This document shows positions 19,926-30,217 of a stretch of 64,000 nucleotides of DNA, one piece after another (position 1 is the first letter of the stretch; the number at the start of each line of letters is the position of its first letter). The position numbers and the translations under genes were made by a program. The notes under the pieces were generated by a model that searched no databases, was not told the origin of the DNA, and worked only from the letters and a program-made list of their open reading frames with translations. This DNA is from Nocardiopsis gilva YIM 90087 (lineage in GTDB: Bacteria > Actinomycetota > Actinomycetes > Streptosporangiales > Streptosporangiaceae), in NCBI RefSeq assembly GCF_002263495.1, contig NZ_CP022753.1, positions 2,232,001-2,296,000 on the forward strand. The letters are read 5' to 3'.

Positions 19926-20909
19926 ACTCGCGGCGACAGTCTCCAGCGCGCGGACCATGGTGCGCTGGGCCAGCTCGATCTTGAACCCGTTCATGGTCTG
20001 CGGGACGGCCGGGGCCATCTCCTCGCGCGCCGCCCGCTCGAAGGCGTCGCGGTCGTCGGCGCGCGCCCCGGTCAGGATCTCCTCGGCGCGCCGGGCGCGC
20101 CAGGGCTTGGTGGCCACGCCGCCGAGGCCGATACGCACCTCGCCGATGACGCCGCCGTCCATCCGCATCGCCACCGCCGCGGCGGCCAGGGCGAACTCGT
20201 AGGACTCGCGGTCGCGCACCTTCAGGAAGGTCGACCTGCGGGCCATCGGTGTGGCCGGAATATCGATCGCGGTGATCAGCTCGCCGTGGCTGATCGGGTG
20301 TTCCCGCTCGGGTGTGTCTCCGGGCAGCAGGAAGAAGTCGTCGAAGTCGACGGTGCGCGTCCCCTGCGGTCCCTGGATGTGCACGACGGCGTCGAGCGCG
20401 ACCAGCGGGACGGCCACGTCCGACGGGTGGGTGGCGATGCAGTGGTCGCTGGTGCCGAGCACCGCGTGGGTGCGGTTGATCCCGCTGATGGCGGCGCAGC
20501 CCGAGCCGGGCTCCCGCTTGTTGCACGGGGCGGTCCCGTCACGGAAGTAGCCGCAGCGTACGCGCTGCATGAGGTTGCCGCCCATCGACGCCATATTGCG
20601 CAGCTGCGCCGACGCGCCGAGCTCCAGCGCCTGGGCGACCATCGGGAAGCGCTCCCGCGCGCCGGGCGCGCGGGCGACGTCGCTCATGCGGGCCATGGCG
20701 CCGAGCCGCACGCCGCCGTCCGGCAGGTCCTCGATGCGGGAGATCGGCAGGTCGTTGATGTCCACGACGCGGCGCGGCCGGGCGACGCCGATCCTGAGCA
20801 TGTCGACCTCGGTGGTGCCGCCGGCCAGGAACTCGCTGTCGGGGTCGGTGGCGGCCTCGGCTATGGCGGTGGGGACGTCGGAGACGCGGGTGTAGGCGAC
20901 GGGTCGCAT
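19893..20909 (-). CDS. paoB: FAD/4Fe-4S subunit of a PaoB-type aldehyde oxidoreductase
   Basis: A 338-residue FAD-binding subunit of the xanthine oxidase family (FLAGGTTEVDMLRIG, then MGGNLMQRVRCGYFRDG). The cysteine-rich insert RCGYFRD...PCNKREPGSGC matches the extra 4Fe-4S cluster loop of E. coli PaoB (YagS) and is absent from ordinary xanthine dehydrogenase FAD subunits. It passes electrons from the molybdenum centre through the iron-sulfur clusters to FAD. Its ATG at 20909 overlaps the upstream paoA stop (TGATG). The C-terminal codons and ribosome site are duplicated downstream. Confidence 0.9.
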   Translation of the reverse strand: MRPVAYTRVSDVPTAIAEAATDPDSEFLAGGTTEVDMLRIGVARPRRVVDINDLPISRIEDLPDGGVRLGAMARMSDVARAPGARERFPMVAQALELGASAQLRNMASMGGNLMQRVRCGYFRDGTAPCNKREPGSGCAAISGINRTHAVLGTSDHCIATHPSDVAVPLVALDAVVHIQGPQGTRTVDFDDFFLLPGDTPEREHPISHGELITAIDIPATPMARRSTFLKVRDRESYEFALAAAAVAMRMDGGVIGEVRIGLGGVATKPWRARRAEEILTGARADDRDAFERAAREEMAPAVPQTMNGFKIELAQRTMVRALETVAASEEPERQGGTT

Positions 20910-21469
20910 CACCGACCCCCTTCCGCCGTGTCGCGCACCTCGCGGATGGCGTCGCGGATGTTGGGGTAGGCGGCGCACCGGCAGATGTTGCCGCTCATCC
21001 ACTCCCGGATCTCGGCGTCGTCACCGGCGTGGCCCTCGTCGAGCAGCGCGATGGCCGACATCAGCTGGCCGGGCGTGCAGTAGCCGCACTGGAACGCGTC
21101 GTGCTCGATGAACGCCTGCTGCATCGGGTGCAGCTGCTCGCCGTCGGCGAGGCCCTCGACGGTGGAGATCTCGTGGCCCTCGCAGGAGATGGCCAGGGTG
21201 AGGCAGGAGACGATCCGGCGGCCGTCCATCCAGACCGTGCAGGCGCCGCAGGCCCCCTGGTTGCAGCCCCGCTTGGGGCCGGTGATGTCGAGGTGCTCGC
21301 GCAGGGCGTCGAGCAGGCTGACCCGCGGCTCGATGTCCAGGCTGTGGTCGGTTCCGTTGATGGTCAGTTTGACCTCGACGGTGCCTGGGCCGCGTTCCGC
21401 GGGAGCGGCCACCGCTTCCGTCGGGCGGGTCGGCCCGGGTACGTGTGCCGCGCGCGTCTGGTGGGTCAT
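20909..21469 (-). CDS. paoA: 2Fe-2S subunit of a PaoA-type aldehyde oxidoreductase
   Basis: A 186-residue protein with two 2Fe-2S domains. The plant-ferredoxin-like site is GCNQGACGACTVWMDG with the distal Cys in VSCLTLA, and the helical-domain site is CGYCTPGQLM with CRCAAYPNI. It is the first gene of the operon, equivalent to E. coli PaoA (YagT). E. coli PaoA is exported by Tat, but the N-terminus here (MTHQTRAAHVPGP) has no twin-Arg or hydrophobic segment, so this enzyme is probably cytoplasmic. The frame is open upstream to 21517; ATG 21469 gives the more natural start. Confidence 0.9.
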   Translation of the reverse strand: MTHQTRAAHVPGPTRPTEAVAAPAERGPGTVEVKLTINGTDHSLDIEPRVSLLDALREHLDITGPKRGCNQGACGACTVWMDGRRIVSCLTLAISCEGHEISTVEGLADGEQLHPMQQAFIEHDAFQCGYCTPGQLMSAIALLDEGHAGDDAEIREWMSGNICRCAAYPNIRDAIREVRDTAEGGR

Positions 21470-21766
21470 CGTCCGGCCCCCCGCTTCGCGCCGTCGGCCG
21501 AACACGAGTCGCTGCACATGTGCATCCCCCTATGCCCATGGATGTCAGGATCGCCGTCGGCCCAGGTCGGGGGTGTGTCCTCCGATGGCGGCCAACGTCA
21601 CCTACCCTTCCCACGGTGGGTGACCTAGGACACACAAGAGCGGTAAAGATCGCGCCATGGATCGTTGACGGAGTCCCGGGTGTCGGTCTCTGGCCGCGCC
21701 TGCGGTCGACTCCGAAGAGTTGTCGGTCGACTACTGAATGGAGTCGTCGCGTCCGTGGCGGTGCGC

Positions 21767-22930
21767 TCAGCGGTCGGGGACCCCGTCGGTCCCGCCGCTC
21801 TCCGGCGGTGCCCACGTCCCCGTGGCGAGGAAGCGCTCGATGGTGGCGGTGTAGGGCGCGAGCCCCAGCCCCGTGGCCGCCACCCAGTCATCGTCGTAGT
21901 AGCTGTGCCGGTAGCGCTCACCGCCGTCGCACAGGAGGGTGACGACGCTGCCGCGCCGCCCCTCGCGCAGCATGCGCGCGATGATCTGCCAGACGCCCCA
22001 CAGGTTGGTGCCGGTGGACCCTCCGGCGCACAGTCCGGTGGCGTCGTTGAGGTGGCGCATCGCCGCGATGCTCGCGGCGTCGGGCACGGACACCATCAGG
22101 TCGATGACCGAGGCGACGAAGCTCGGCTCCATCCGGGGGCGCCCGATGCCCTCGATCCGGGAGGGCATGCCCGTGCTGTAGTCCGACGCGCCGGTGACCC
22201 AGCCGGGGAAGAACGCGGAGTTCTCCGGGTCGACCACGGCCAGCCGGGTGTGGTGGCGCTGGTAGCGCAGGTAGCGGCCGATGGTCGCGGAGGTGCCGCC
22301 GGTGCCCGCCCCCACCACGATCCAGTCGGGGACGGGGTGGCGTTCCATGGCGAGCTGTTCGAAGACCGACTGGGCGATGTTGTTGTTGCCGCGCCAGTCC
22401 GTGGCCCGCTCGGCGTAGGTGAACTGGTCCATGTAGTGGCCGCCGCACTCGGCGGCCAGCCGCTCGGCCTCGGTGTACATCTCGGCCGGGATGTCCACGA
22501 AGTGGCAGCGCCCGCCGTAGCGCTCGATCAGCTCGATCTTCTCCGGACTGGTCGACCGCGGCATCACGGTGATGAAGTCGACGCCGATGAGCCGGGCGAA
22601 GTACGCCTCGGAGACGGCGGTGGAGCCCGAGCTGGCCTCGACGACGGTGGTGTTCTCGGTGATCCAGCCGTTGGCCAGGCCATAGAGGAACAGCGACCGG
22701 GCCAGGCGGTGCTTGAGGCTGCCGGTGGGGTGGACGGACTCGTCCTTCAGGTAGAGGTCGATGCCCCACTCCAGGGGGAGAGGGAACACGTGCAGGTGGG
22801 TGTCGGCCGAGCGGTTGGCGTCGGCGACGACCCTGCGCATCGCCTCGTCCACCCAGGACCGGGTGCGCGCGCAGCTGCGGTCGACCCAGGCCGGGCCGTG
22901 TTCGTCTCCCGGGGCTGTCATACGCCGCAT
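21767..22930 (-). CDS. cds1: PLP-dependent L-cysteine desulfhydrase/cysteine synthase family protein
   Basis: A 387-residue PLP fold-type II enzyme. [15 protein letters not shown] contains the Schiff-base Lys, [15 protein letters not shown] the substrate loop, and [17 protein letters not shown] the phosphate-binding loop. The overall sequence closely resembles mycobacterial Rv3684 (Cds1), which degrades L-cysteine to sulfide, ammonia and pyruvate, supporting respiration and redox balance. A biosynthetic role cannot be excluded. Two start codons are possible (ATG 22930 or 22921); neither has a strong Shine-Dalgarno. It stands alone, downstream of a hairpin that separates it from the TPR gene. 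Confidence 0.88.
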   Translation of the reverse strand: MRRMTAPGDEHGPAWVDRSCARTRSWVDEAMRRVVADANRSADTHLHVFPLPLEWGIDLYLKDESVHPTGSLKHRLARSLFLYGLANGWITENTTVVEASSGSTAVSEAYFARLIGVDFITVMPRSTSPEKIELIERYGGRCHFVDIPAEMYTEAERLAAECGGHYMDQFTYAERATDWRGNNNIAQSVFEQLAMERHPVPDWIVVGAGTGGTSATIGRYLRYQRHHTRLAVVDPENSAFFPGWVTGASDYSTGMPSRIEGIGRPRMEPSFVASVIDLMVSVPDAASIAAMRHLNDATGLCAGGSTGTNLWGVWQIIARMLREGRRGSVVTLLCDGGERYRHSYYDDDWVAATGLGLAPYTATIERFLATGTWAPPESGGTDGVPDR

Positions 22931-22960
22931 GCTACCCCGGTTCCCGGGCGTCAGCGCAGG

Positions 22961-22994
22961 TCGGGCCGGGCCCCGGGAGTGGGGCCCGGCCCGA
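22961..22994 (-). terminator. hairpin terminator of the TPR gene
   Basis: TCGGGCCGGGCCCC (22961-22974) and GGGGCCCGGCCCGA (22981-22994) form a perfect 14-bp stem with a 6-nt loop, 45 bp beyond the minus-strand stop at 23040 and just upstream of cds1. Confidence 0.75.
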
Positions 22995-23039
22995 TGGGCG
23001 TCGATCGCGAGGCGGGAGCGGGAACGGCGCACCCGAGGC

Positions 23040-23372
23040 TCAGTCGAGCGAGCCGCCGGACATCACGGAGTGCATCCGCCGGTGCGGTGCCGCCTCGTCC
23101 TCGCGGCTCTGCCGCTCCAGTGAACGTGCCAGCGCGATGTGCGCCCAGCTGTCGCACGGGTCGAGCTCGACGAGCTTGCGGAACGTTCGCTCGGCCTTCT
23201 TCAGCTGGGCGGAGTGGAAGTAGGCCCGGCCCAGGAGTTCCAGGATCGAGCGGCTGTGCGGTTCTGATTCAGCGAGTGGGGCCAGTATCCGGGCAGCTCT
23301 GATCGGGTCGCCGAGGTCGAAGTACTTGCGGCCGCGGGCGAAGGTCTCGTAGGTCGTCTCCTCCACGTGCAC
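23040..23372 (-). CDS. small tetratricopeptide-repeat protein
   Basis: A 110-residue protein made of about two and a half TPR units ([56 protein letters not shown]). It is soluble, with no signal peptide, and probably serves as a protein-protein scaffold. The reading frame is open far upstream across the carbonic anhydrase gene, but coding character starts at the GTG near 23372. The neighbouring carbonic anhydrase is on the same strand 64 bp upstream. Partner unknown. Confidence 0.85.
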   Translation of the reverse strand: MHVEETTYETFARGRKYFDLGDPIRAARILAPLAESEPHSRSILELLGRAYFHSAQLKKAERTFRKLVELDPCDSWAHIALARSLERQSREDEAAPHRRMHSVMSGGSLD

Positions 23373-23436
23373 CCCCAAACGTCTCCGCAGCACAACAGCC
23401 GACGGCGTTGTGCTATTCCCGCCTCGGGCCAGGGGG

Positions 23437-23940
23437 TCAGGCGTCGACCGGAGTGACCTTCCCGCTGTCCACGTCGTAGATCGCTCCGGCCACCGACAGC
23501 CCCTTGGGCAGCAGCGGGTGGTGCCGGATCCGCTCCAGGTCATGCCGGAGTGCGCCGAGCTGGTCGTTGTCGGTCTTGAACTCCAGGCTGCGGGTGTCCA
23601 CGCCGTGGGTGGCCAGGATGGTGTCGTGCACCTCCTCGTCACTGGCGACCGAGGCCATCTTGCAGCGGGTGTGGGGGAGGACCAGGACCCGCTCGACCCC
23701 CAGCAGGTACACGGCGAGGACCAGGGTGCGCAGCGTGTCATCGGTGACGCGCGCTCCGGCGTTGCGCAGGATCTTGGCGTCGCCCGGCTGCAGGCCGAGC
23801 ATGTCCAGCGGCTCGATACGCGAGTCCATGCACGTCACCAGGGCCAGCCCGCGCGCGGCCACGGGCTGCAGACCCTTCAGACGGAATTCGGCGACATAGG
23901 CCGCATTGGCCTCGAGTACGTCGTCGAAGGCGCCGCTCAT
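23437..23940 (-). CDS. beta-class carbonic anhydrase
   Basis: A 167-residue beta-carbonic anhydrase interconverting CO2 and bicarbonate. Zinc ligands are Cys37 (TCMDSR), His90 and Cys93 (PHTRCKM), with the catalytic Asp39/Arg41 pair in CMDSR. The short length matches the Rv1284-type subclass. ATG 23940 is preceded by GGAGGAGA at good spacing; a longer frame to 23955 is less likely. Transcribed toward the TPR gene and probably co-transcribed with it. Confidence 0.93.
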   Translation of the reverse strand: MSGAFDDVLEANAAYVAEFRLKGLQPVAARGLALVTCMDSRIEPLDMLGLQPGDAKILRNAGARVTDDTLRTLVLAVYLLGVERVLVLPHTRCKMASVASDEEVHDTILATHGVDTRSLEFKTDNDQLGALRHDLERIRHHPLLPKGLSVAGAIYDVDSGKVTPVDA

Positions 23941-24003
23941 CTGTTTCTCCTCCACTCTCCCCGCACCTCACCACGGGTGCGGTCGCCACATCGGCGGTGT
24001 GCT

Positions 24004-24038
24004 GTTCCCTCCCACTCTCTCAACCGAGGGGAGGGAAC
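24004..24038 (-). terminator. hairpin terminator of parC
   Basis: GTTCCCTCCC (24004-24013) and GGGAGGGAAC (24029-24038) form a perfect 10-bp stem with a 15-nt loop, 65 bp beyond the parC stop codon. Between the two lies a short tandem array of three GTCGGTGCC units (24053-24079). Confidence 0.65.
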
Positions 24039-24103
24039 CGCACGTCAGGGTCGTCGGTGCCGTCGGTGCCGTCGGTGCCGTCAGCGGCGGCGCCGTGGCG
24101 CGA

Positions 24104-26581
24104 TCAGGCCGGGGGCGTTGCCCCGGAGTCGGTCCGCCCACTGCCCACGATGGCGACGGGGCTGGTCAGCGGCTCGCCGGAGCCGTCGCGGCGCTGATCG
24201 AGGTCGGGCAGGCGCACCGGGCCGCCGTCGGCGCGGTTGGCGCGGGCCGGGGCGCGGCCGATCCAGGCGAACAGCAGGGTGTCCTCCCCCTTGAGGAAGC
24301 GCTGGCAGCGAACGCCGCCGGTGGCGCGGCCCTTGGCCGGGTACACCTCGAACGGCGTCACCTTCGCCGCCCCGGCCTGGGTGCCGGGCAGCGCCGTCGA
24401 GGAACCCGTGACCGTGACGACCACCGAGTCCTCGGGCAGGGCGACCACTCCGAACCACACGGCCCGGGCGTCGTCGGACAGCTTCACCCCGGCAACGCCG
24501 CCGGCCGCGCGCCCCTGCGGTCGGACGGCCGAGGCGGGGAACCGCAGCAGTTGGGCCTGCGAGGTGACGAAGACGAGGTCCTCCTCACCCGTGGACAGCT
24601 GGGCGGCGCCGATGATCCGGTCGCCCTCCTTGAGGTTGATGACCTCGAAGTCGTCCTTGTTCGTCGGGTACTCCGGCGCGACGCGCTTGACGATCCCGTG
24701 CTCGGTCCCCAGGACGATCCCCGGGCCATCGGCGTTCATCGCGACGATGGAGGCCAGCCGTTCGTCGGTGTCCAGTTCCACGAACTCGCTCGCCGGGACC
24801 CCCGCGGCCAGGGCCGGGGTGTCGCCGTCGCCGTCCGGCAGTTCGGGGAGCTCCACCACGGGCACGCGGATCATCCGGCCGAGATCGGTGATGAACCCGA
24901 GGTCGCCGCGCGTCCGCGCCGGGATCGACAGGGCGACGGCGTCGTGCTCGGTACGGAGGCCGTCGTGCATCCGCGGCAGCGTGGCACCCTTGCTGCGGCC
25001 CAGCTGGCCGGTGGTGCTCATCAGCACGTGGCAGGGCTCGTCGCCCATCTCCAGTGGAATCACCGCGCTGCGCGTGGCGCCGGAGCTCTCCCGCAGGACG
25101 GTGCGGCGGGGCACGCCGAACTCCTTGGCCACCTTGGCCAGCTCGCCGGAGACCACCTTGCGCAGCTTCTTGTCCGACTCCAGGATCGCGGTGAGCTCGG
25201 CGATCTCCGAGTTGAGCTGGTCGCGCTCGTTCTCCAGCTCCAGCCGGTCGTACTTGGTGAGTCGGCGCAGCGGAGTGTCGAGGATGTAGCGGGCCTGGGT
25301 GTCGGAGAGCTCGAAGGTCGACATCAGCCGCTGCCGCGCCTGCGCGGTGTCCTCGGACTGCCGGATCAGCGCGATGACCTCGTCGATGTTGAGCAGCGCG
25401 ACGAGGAGGCCGGCGACCAGGTGCAGGCGCTCCTGGCGCTTGCTGCGGCGGTGCTCGCAGCGGCGGCGCACCACGTCGAGCCGGTGGTCGACGAAGACCT
25501 GCAGCAGTTCGCGCAGGCCCAGCGTCTGCGGCTGCCCGTCGACGAGCGCCACGTTGTTGATGCCGAAGGACTCCTCCATCGGCGTGAGCCGGTACAGCTC
25601 CTCCAGGACCGCCTCGGGGTTGAACCCGTTCTTCAGCTCGATGACCAGGCGCAGGCCCTGGTTGCGGTCGGTGAGGTCCTTGAGGTCCGAGATGCCCTGC
25701 AGCTTCTTGGACTGGACCAGCTCCTTGATCCGGCCGACGACCTTCTCCGGGCCGACGTTGTAGGGGAGCTCGGTGATGACCAGGCCGGTGCGGCGCGGCG
25801 AGACCTTCTCGATGGAGACGGTGGCGCGGGTCTTGAAGGTGCCGCGGCCCTTGGCGTAGGCGTCGCGGATGCCGTCGAGCCCGTTGATGGTGCCGCCGGT
25901 GGGCAGGTCCGGGCCGGGCACGAACTCCATGAGCTCGTCCAGCGTGGCGTCGGGCTTGGCGATGAGGTGCCGCGCGGCCGCGATGACCTCGCCCAGGTTG
26001 TGCGGGGCCATGTTGGTGGCCATGCCCACCGCGATCCCCGAGGCGCCGTTGACCAGGAGGTTGGGGAAGGCCGCCGGGAGCACCTCCGGCTCCATCTCCT
26101 GGCCGTCGTAGTTGGGCTGGAAATCCACGACGTTCTCGTCGATGGACGTGACCAGGAGCTGGGCGGCGCGGGCCATCCGGGACTCGGTGTAGCGCATGGC
26201 GGCGGGGGCGTCGTCGCCGCCCAGCGAGCCGAAGTTGCCGTGCCCGTCGACGAGCGGGACGCGCATGGCGAAGTCCTGGCTCATCCGCACCATGGCGTCG
26301 TAGATCGCGCTGTCGCCGTGGGGGTGGAGCTTACCCATCACCTCGCCGACCACGCGGGCGCACTTCACGTGGGCGCGGTCGGGGCGCAGCCCCATCTCGT
26401 TCATCTGGTAGAGGATGCGGCGCTGTACCGGCTTCATCCCGTCGCGGGCGTCCGGCAGCGCGCGCGAGTAGATCACCGAGTAGGCGTACTCCAGGAAGCT
26501 GCCGCGCATCTCCTCGGAGACATCGATGTCGATGATCTTCTCGGCGGGTTCCTCAGGGGGAGCGGATGTAGTACGGGCCAT
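24104..26581 (-). CDS. parC: DNA topoisomerase IV-like subunit A (ParC)
   Basis: An 825-residue type IIA topoisomerase breakage-reunion subunit. The quinolone-resistance region reads [15 protein letters not shown], with Ser and Asp at the two positions usually altered in resistant strains. The catalytic Tyr lies in [12 protein letters not shown]. The winged-helix and tower domains are followed by a beta-pinwheel C-terminal domain (blades such as [15 protein letters not shown] and [13 protein letters not shown]). No gyrase-type GyrA-box (QRRGGKG) is seen, which supports ParC over GyrA. It should form a heterotetramer with ParE encoded 7 kb away on the other strand. ATG 26581 gives the natural start [10 protein letters not shown]. 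Confidence 0.94.
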   Translation of the reverse strand: MARTTSAPPEEPAEKIIDIDVSEEMRGSFLEYAYSVIYSRALPDARDGMKPVQRRILYQMNEMGLRPDRAHVKCARVVGEVMGKLHPHGDSAIYDAMVRMSQDFAMRVPLVDGHGNFGSLGGDDAPAAMRYTESRMARAAQLLVTSIDENVVDFQPNYDGQEMEPEVLPAAFPNLLVNGASGIAVGMATNMAPHNLGEVIAAARHLIAKPDATLDELMEFVPGPDLPTGGTINGLDGIRDAYAKGRGTFKTRATVSIEKVSPRRTGLVITELPYNVGPEKVVGRIKELVQSKKLQGISDLKDLTDRNQGLRLVIELKNGFNPEAVLEELYRLTPMEESFGINNVALVDGQPQTLGLRELLQVFVDHRLDVVRRRCEHRRSKRQERLHLVAGLLVALLNIDEVIALIRQSEDTAQARQRLMSTFELSDTQARYILDTPLRRLTKYDRLELENERDQLNSEIAELTAILESDKKLRKVVSGELAKVAKEFGVPRRTVLRESSGATRSAVIPLEMGDEPCHVLMSTTGQLGRSKGATLPRMHDGLRTEHDAVALSIPARTRGDLGFITDLGRMIRVPVVELPELPDGDGDTPALAAGVPASEFVELDTDERLASIVAMNADGPGIVLGTEHGIVKRVAPEYPTNKDDFEVINLKEGDRIIGAAQLSTGEEDLVFVTSQAQLLRFPASAVRPQGRAAGGVAGVKLSDDARAVWFGVVALPEDSVVVTVTGSSTALPGTQAGAAKVTPFEVYPAKGRATGGVRCQRFLKGEDTLLFAWIGRAPARANRADGGPVRLPDLDQRRDGSGEPLTSPVAIVGSGRTDSGATPPA

Positions 26582-27067
26582 GCCGGTAATTCTGACCCGC
26601 CGAAGAGACCATCGCGAACCGATTGGCGCGATCGGGCGCGGCGCGGGGCCGGAATCGGCGGCGCAGAGGGGCGTCAAGATCCCGTTAAAACCGCGTGAAG
26701 AGGCCGTTCCCAGGGCGGTGAACGGGTGGCAGAAGGACGGTGATGACTACTTTGTGTGATGCTTTCCCCCGACGTCTGCGGTTCCGTCCGACGGGAGCGA
26801 ATCGGCCCTCCGACCGCCGTTTCGGGCATTCGGTGAGATCAAACACGGTGTATCTGGGAACTCGCCCCGGCCCGCGATGGGCTCCGCCGGCGTTGTTCCT
26901 GGTCGGGCCGGTGCAGCACGGAGAGTAATTATACGCGGAGGGTGAAAAAGCGCGGCGAATGCTACACCGGATCGCGTCGGAGTCAAGGTGTGCTGTGTGA
27001 CTCAGGCTAATCTTGCGGTGTCCGGTCCGCCCAACCCCGTCCCACCCCGTCCGTTCACCGCCCGGAG
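26582..27067. other. divergent intergenic region between parC and the Mnh operon
   Basis: About 490 bp with no coding character in any frame. It contains AT-rich patches (TTTGTGTGATG near 26752, TAATTATACG near 26926) unlike the surroundings. It should carry the divergent promoters of parC and mnhA. No clear operator or riboswitch was identified. Confidence 0.4.
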
Positions 27068-29590
27068 GTGAGCACCGCGCACTCCGGAGCGCTCCCAACG
27101 GTTGGCCTCCACATGCTGTTGCCCTTCATCCTCCTGCTGCACGCCGCGGTCGCCGCGCTGCTGCCGCGGCTGGTGCGCGCCCTGGGCCCGCGCGCGTTCC
27201 TGGTGGCGGCCCTCCCGCCCGCGACGGCCGCGATCTGGGCCCTGGTCCAGGCCCCCGACGTGGTGGCCGGACATCCCGTCACCACGTCCGTGCCCTGGGT
27301 GCCCGGCCTGGGGATCGGCTTCGACCTGCTGCTGGACCCCCTCGCCCTGGCGATGGTGGTGCTGGTCAGCGGCGTCGGCGCGGTGATCTTCGGCTACTGC
27401 GCCTGGTACTTCCACGCCGAGGAGCGCGCCCTGGGGCGCCTGGCCGCCCTGCTGGTGCTGTTCTCCGGCGCGATGCTCGGCGTCGTCACGACCGACAACC
27501 TCTTCGCGCTCTTCGTCTTCTGGGAGCTGACGTCGGTCACCTCCTTCCTGCTGATCGGCCACGACGACCGCAAGGAGCACGCCCGCCGCGCGGCCACCCA
27601 GTCGCTGGTCGTCACCGCCGGGTTCGGCCTGCTGATGCTCATCGGGTTCGTCCTGCTCGGCCACATCGGCGGCAGCTACCGGATCTCCGTCCTGCTCGCC
27701 GACCCGCCGCTGGCCAGCCCCCTGCTGCCGGTGGCGCTCGTGCTCATCCTGGCGGGGGCGTTCGCCAAGTCTGCCCAGGCGCCCCTGCACTTCTGGCTGC
27801 CCGGCGCCATGGTGGCGCCGACCCCGGTCAGCGCCTACCTGCACGCCGCGGCGATGGTCAAGGGCGGGGTCTACCTCATCGCCCGGCTCGCCCCGGGCTT
27901 CGCCGACGTCGACCCCTGGCGCGCGATCGTGCTCACCTTCGGCCTGGTCACCATGGTCATCGGCGGCTGGCGCGCACTCCGCCAGGACGACCTCAAACTG
28001 CTGCTCGCCTACGGCACCGTCAGCCAGCTGGGCTTCCTCACCCTCCTCGCCGGGGCGGGGACGAAGACCGCGGCGGCCGCCACCATCGGCGTGCTGCTCG
28101 CGCACGGGTTCTTCAAGTCGACGCTGTTCCTCACCGTCGGCATCATCGACCACCAGACCGGCACCCGCAGCATCTCCCTGCTGACCGGGATCGGCCGCCG
28201 CATGCCGCTCCTGGCCGGTGCCGCAGTGCTGGCCGCCGCGTCGATGGCCGGGGTGCCCCCACTGCTCGGGTTCATCGGCAAGGAGGCGGCACTCGAGGCC
28301 TTCCTGCCCGATCGCGCCCCGGGGACGTGGCCGCTGACCGCGCCCCTCATGCTCACCGGCCTGGTCATCGCCTCCATCCTGACGTTCGGCTACAGCGCGC
28401 GCTTCGCGTGGGGCGCGTTCGCCGACAAGGAGACCGTCTCCGAACGGCGCTTCGCCGCGCCCGCCGCCGCGTTCGTCGCGGCACCCCTGCTGACCTCGGC
28501 GCTGGGCCTGCTGCTCGGCCTCTACCCCGTGCCCGTCGACGCCGTCGCGCGGGGCCACGCGGCGCTGTTCGCCGTCGGGGAGCCCTACCACCTCGCGCTG
28601 TGGCACGGACTGACCCCCACCCTGGGACTCACCGCGCTGGTGATCGCGGCCGGTGTGCTGCTGTTCCTCGGGCGGGCCCTGGTAACCCGGGTGCAGAACG
28701 CGATGCCGCGCTGGCTCGACGCCGAGGTCGGCTACCACTTCTTCCTGCACGCGGTCTACGCCGCCGCGCTGGGCGTCACCCGGCGGACGCAGAGCGGCTC
28801 GCTGCCGGTCTACCTCGGGATCATCCTGGCCACACTGCTCGCGCTGCCCGGCTCCTACCTGGTCGCGGGTCTGGCCGACGGGGGCATCTCCCTGCCCGGC
28901 GGCTCCGACGGGCCACTGCTGTGGAACACGCCGTTGGAGGGCCTGGTCGCGGTGGTCATCTCGGTCACCGCGATCGCCACCATCCGCGAACATCGGCGGT
29001 TCGGCGCGCTGATCCTGATCAGCGCGACGGGTTTCGGTATCGCCGGGCTGTTCGTGCTGTACGGCGCCCCCGACCTGGCGCTGACCCTCGTCCTGGTGGA
29101 GACGCTCACCACGATCATCCTGGTGTTCGTCCTGCGGCGGCTGCCCCCCACGTTCGGCACCCGCCCCAACGGCTGGGGCAAGCGGTTGACCGTCCTGCTC
29201 TGCGCGGCGGCCGGAACGTTCATCGCCGTCGCCCTGTGGGCGATGACGGCGGCGCGCACCGACGCGCCCATCTCGCGGGATACGCCCGGCACGCCGCCGA
29301 GGCCGGCGGGGACAACCTCGTCAACCTGATCCTCGCCGACTTCCGGGCGCTGGACACCTTCGGCGAGATCGTCGTGCTCGCGACCGCGGCGATCGCGGTG
29401 GCCTCCCTGGTCCTGCTCAACCGGCGGGCGCGCGTGGTCGTGGAGGAACCGGAGGAGGAGAACGGCGAGGACGCCCCGGCGGCGGGGAGAACTCAGTGGC
29501 CGCGACGGCCCCGAACCCGGCGGATCGGGGTCAGGCGGGTCGGCGAGCGGCGGATCGGCAGATGGGGCAACGAACGGAGGGACGCCATGA
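27068..29590 (+). CDS. mnhA: Mrp/Mnh cation:proton antiporter subunit A (3' end frame-broken)
   Basis: A large membrane protein of the MrpA family, homologous to complex I NuoL. It has about 15-20 hydrophobic segments and conserved motifs such as FWELTSVTSFLLIGHDD, FAKSAQAPLHFWLPGAM and LLAHGFFKSTLFL. It forms part of the hetero-oligomeric Na+/H+ antiporter used for pH and sodium homeostasis. As sequenced, translation from GTG 27068 stops at 29329. The family C-terminus (DNLVNLILADFRALDTFGE) continues in another frame. Adding one G at 29277-29279, one G at 29484-29487 and one C at 29509-29512 gives an 841-residue protein. It then ends in a Gly/Ser-rich tail whose TGA overlaps the mnhB ATG (ATGA). 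The start is uncertain: ATG 27113 is an alternative. Confidence 0.85.
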
Positions 29591-30217
29591 CCGAGGACAC
29601 CCGCCGGGTCCGCGGCGCGCCTCCGAGGGCTGGGAAGCGCCCGCGAGCGCTGGCTCAGCACAGTCACCCGCCCGGTGTTCGGCCCCGGTCGGTGCTGCTG
29701 GAGGTCGTCGCCCGGCTGCTCATCCCTCGATCCTGACCTTCGCGGTGTTCCTCCTGGTCTCCGGGCACGACCGGCCCGGCGGAGGATTCGCGGCCGGTCT
29801 GGTCGCCGGGATGGCCTACGTCCTGCGCTACATCGCGGGCGGCCGCCGCGAGCTCGCCGCCGGGCTGCCGATGCGGCCCCAGGGCCTGCTCGCCATCGGT
29901 CTGCTGGTCGCCGCCGGCACCGCCACCCTCCCGCTGCTGTGGGGAGCGCCGATCCTGCAGACGTTCGCCGGCACCGCCGACCTCCCCGTCTTCGGAAGGT
30001 GAAGTTCTCCAGCTACCTCCTCTTCGAGCTGGGGGTCGTGCTCATCGTCGTCGGCCTCGTGCTGGCGGTGGTGGCCGCCCTGGGCGCGCGCATGGAGGCC
30101 GAGGAAGAGGAGGCCCGGGCCGTCAGCGCGATCCGGCGGCGCCGGATGCGACCCGCGAACACCACCCCCACGACCGCGTCCCGACCCACCACCGGAGGGA
30201 GTGAGGAAACGCCGTGA
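29587..30217 (+). pseudogene. mnhB: Mnh antiporter subunit B, broken across three frames as sequenced
   Basis: The MnhB signature is split over three frames: RSVLLEVVARLLIP, then SILTFAVFLLVSGHDRPGGG, then KFSSYLLFELGVVLIVVGL. Five added bases give a single 211-residue protein of normal MnhB length: one C at about 29620, an A at 29635-29636, a C at 29683-29686, a C at 29724-29726 and an A at 29995-29996. It would have four membrane segments. The ATG at 29587 is well placed (GGAGGG 6 nt upstream) and overlaps the corrected mnhA stop. Its end overlaps the mnhC start (GTGA). All neighbours are intact, so sequence error is more likely than real loss; if real, the antiporter would be inactive. Confidence 0.7.

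Noticed and set aside
24053-24079. Three tandem GTCGGTGCC units as a CRISPR-like or VNTR array
   Set aside because: Only three 9-bp copies next to a gene end. It is a simple slippage product, not a CRISPR array.
23906-26698. 930-residue plus-strand frame over parC
   Set aside because: Antisense shadow of parC, Arg/Gly/Val-rich with no domain.
28855-29667. 270-residue minus-strand frame opposite mnhA
   Set aside because: Antisense shadow with no domain. The Mnh motifs on the plus strand are unambiguous.
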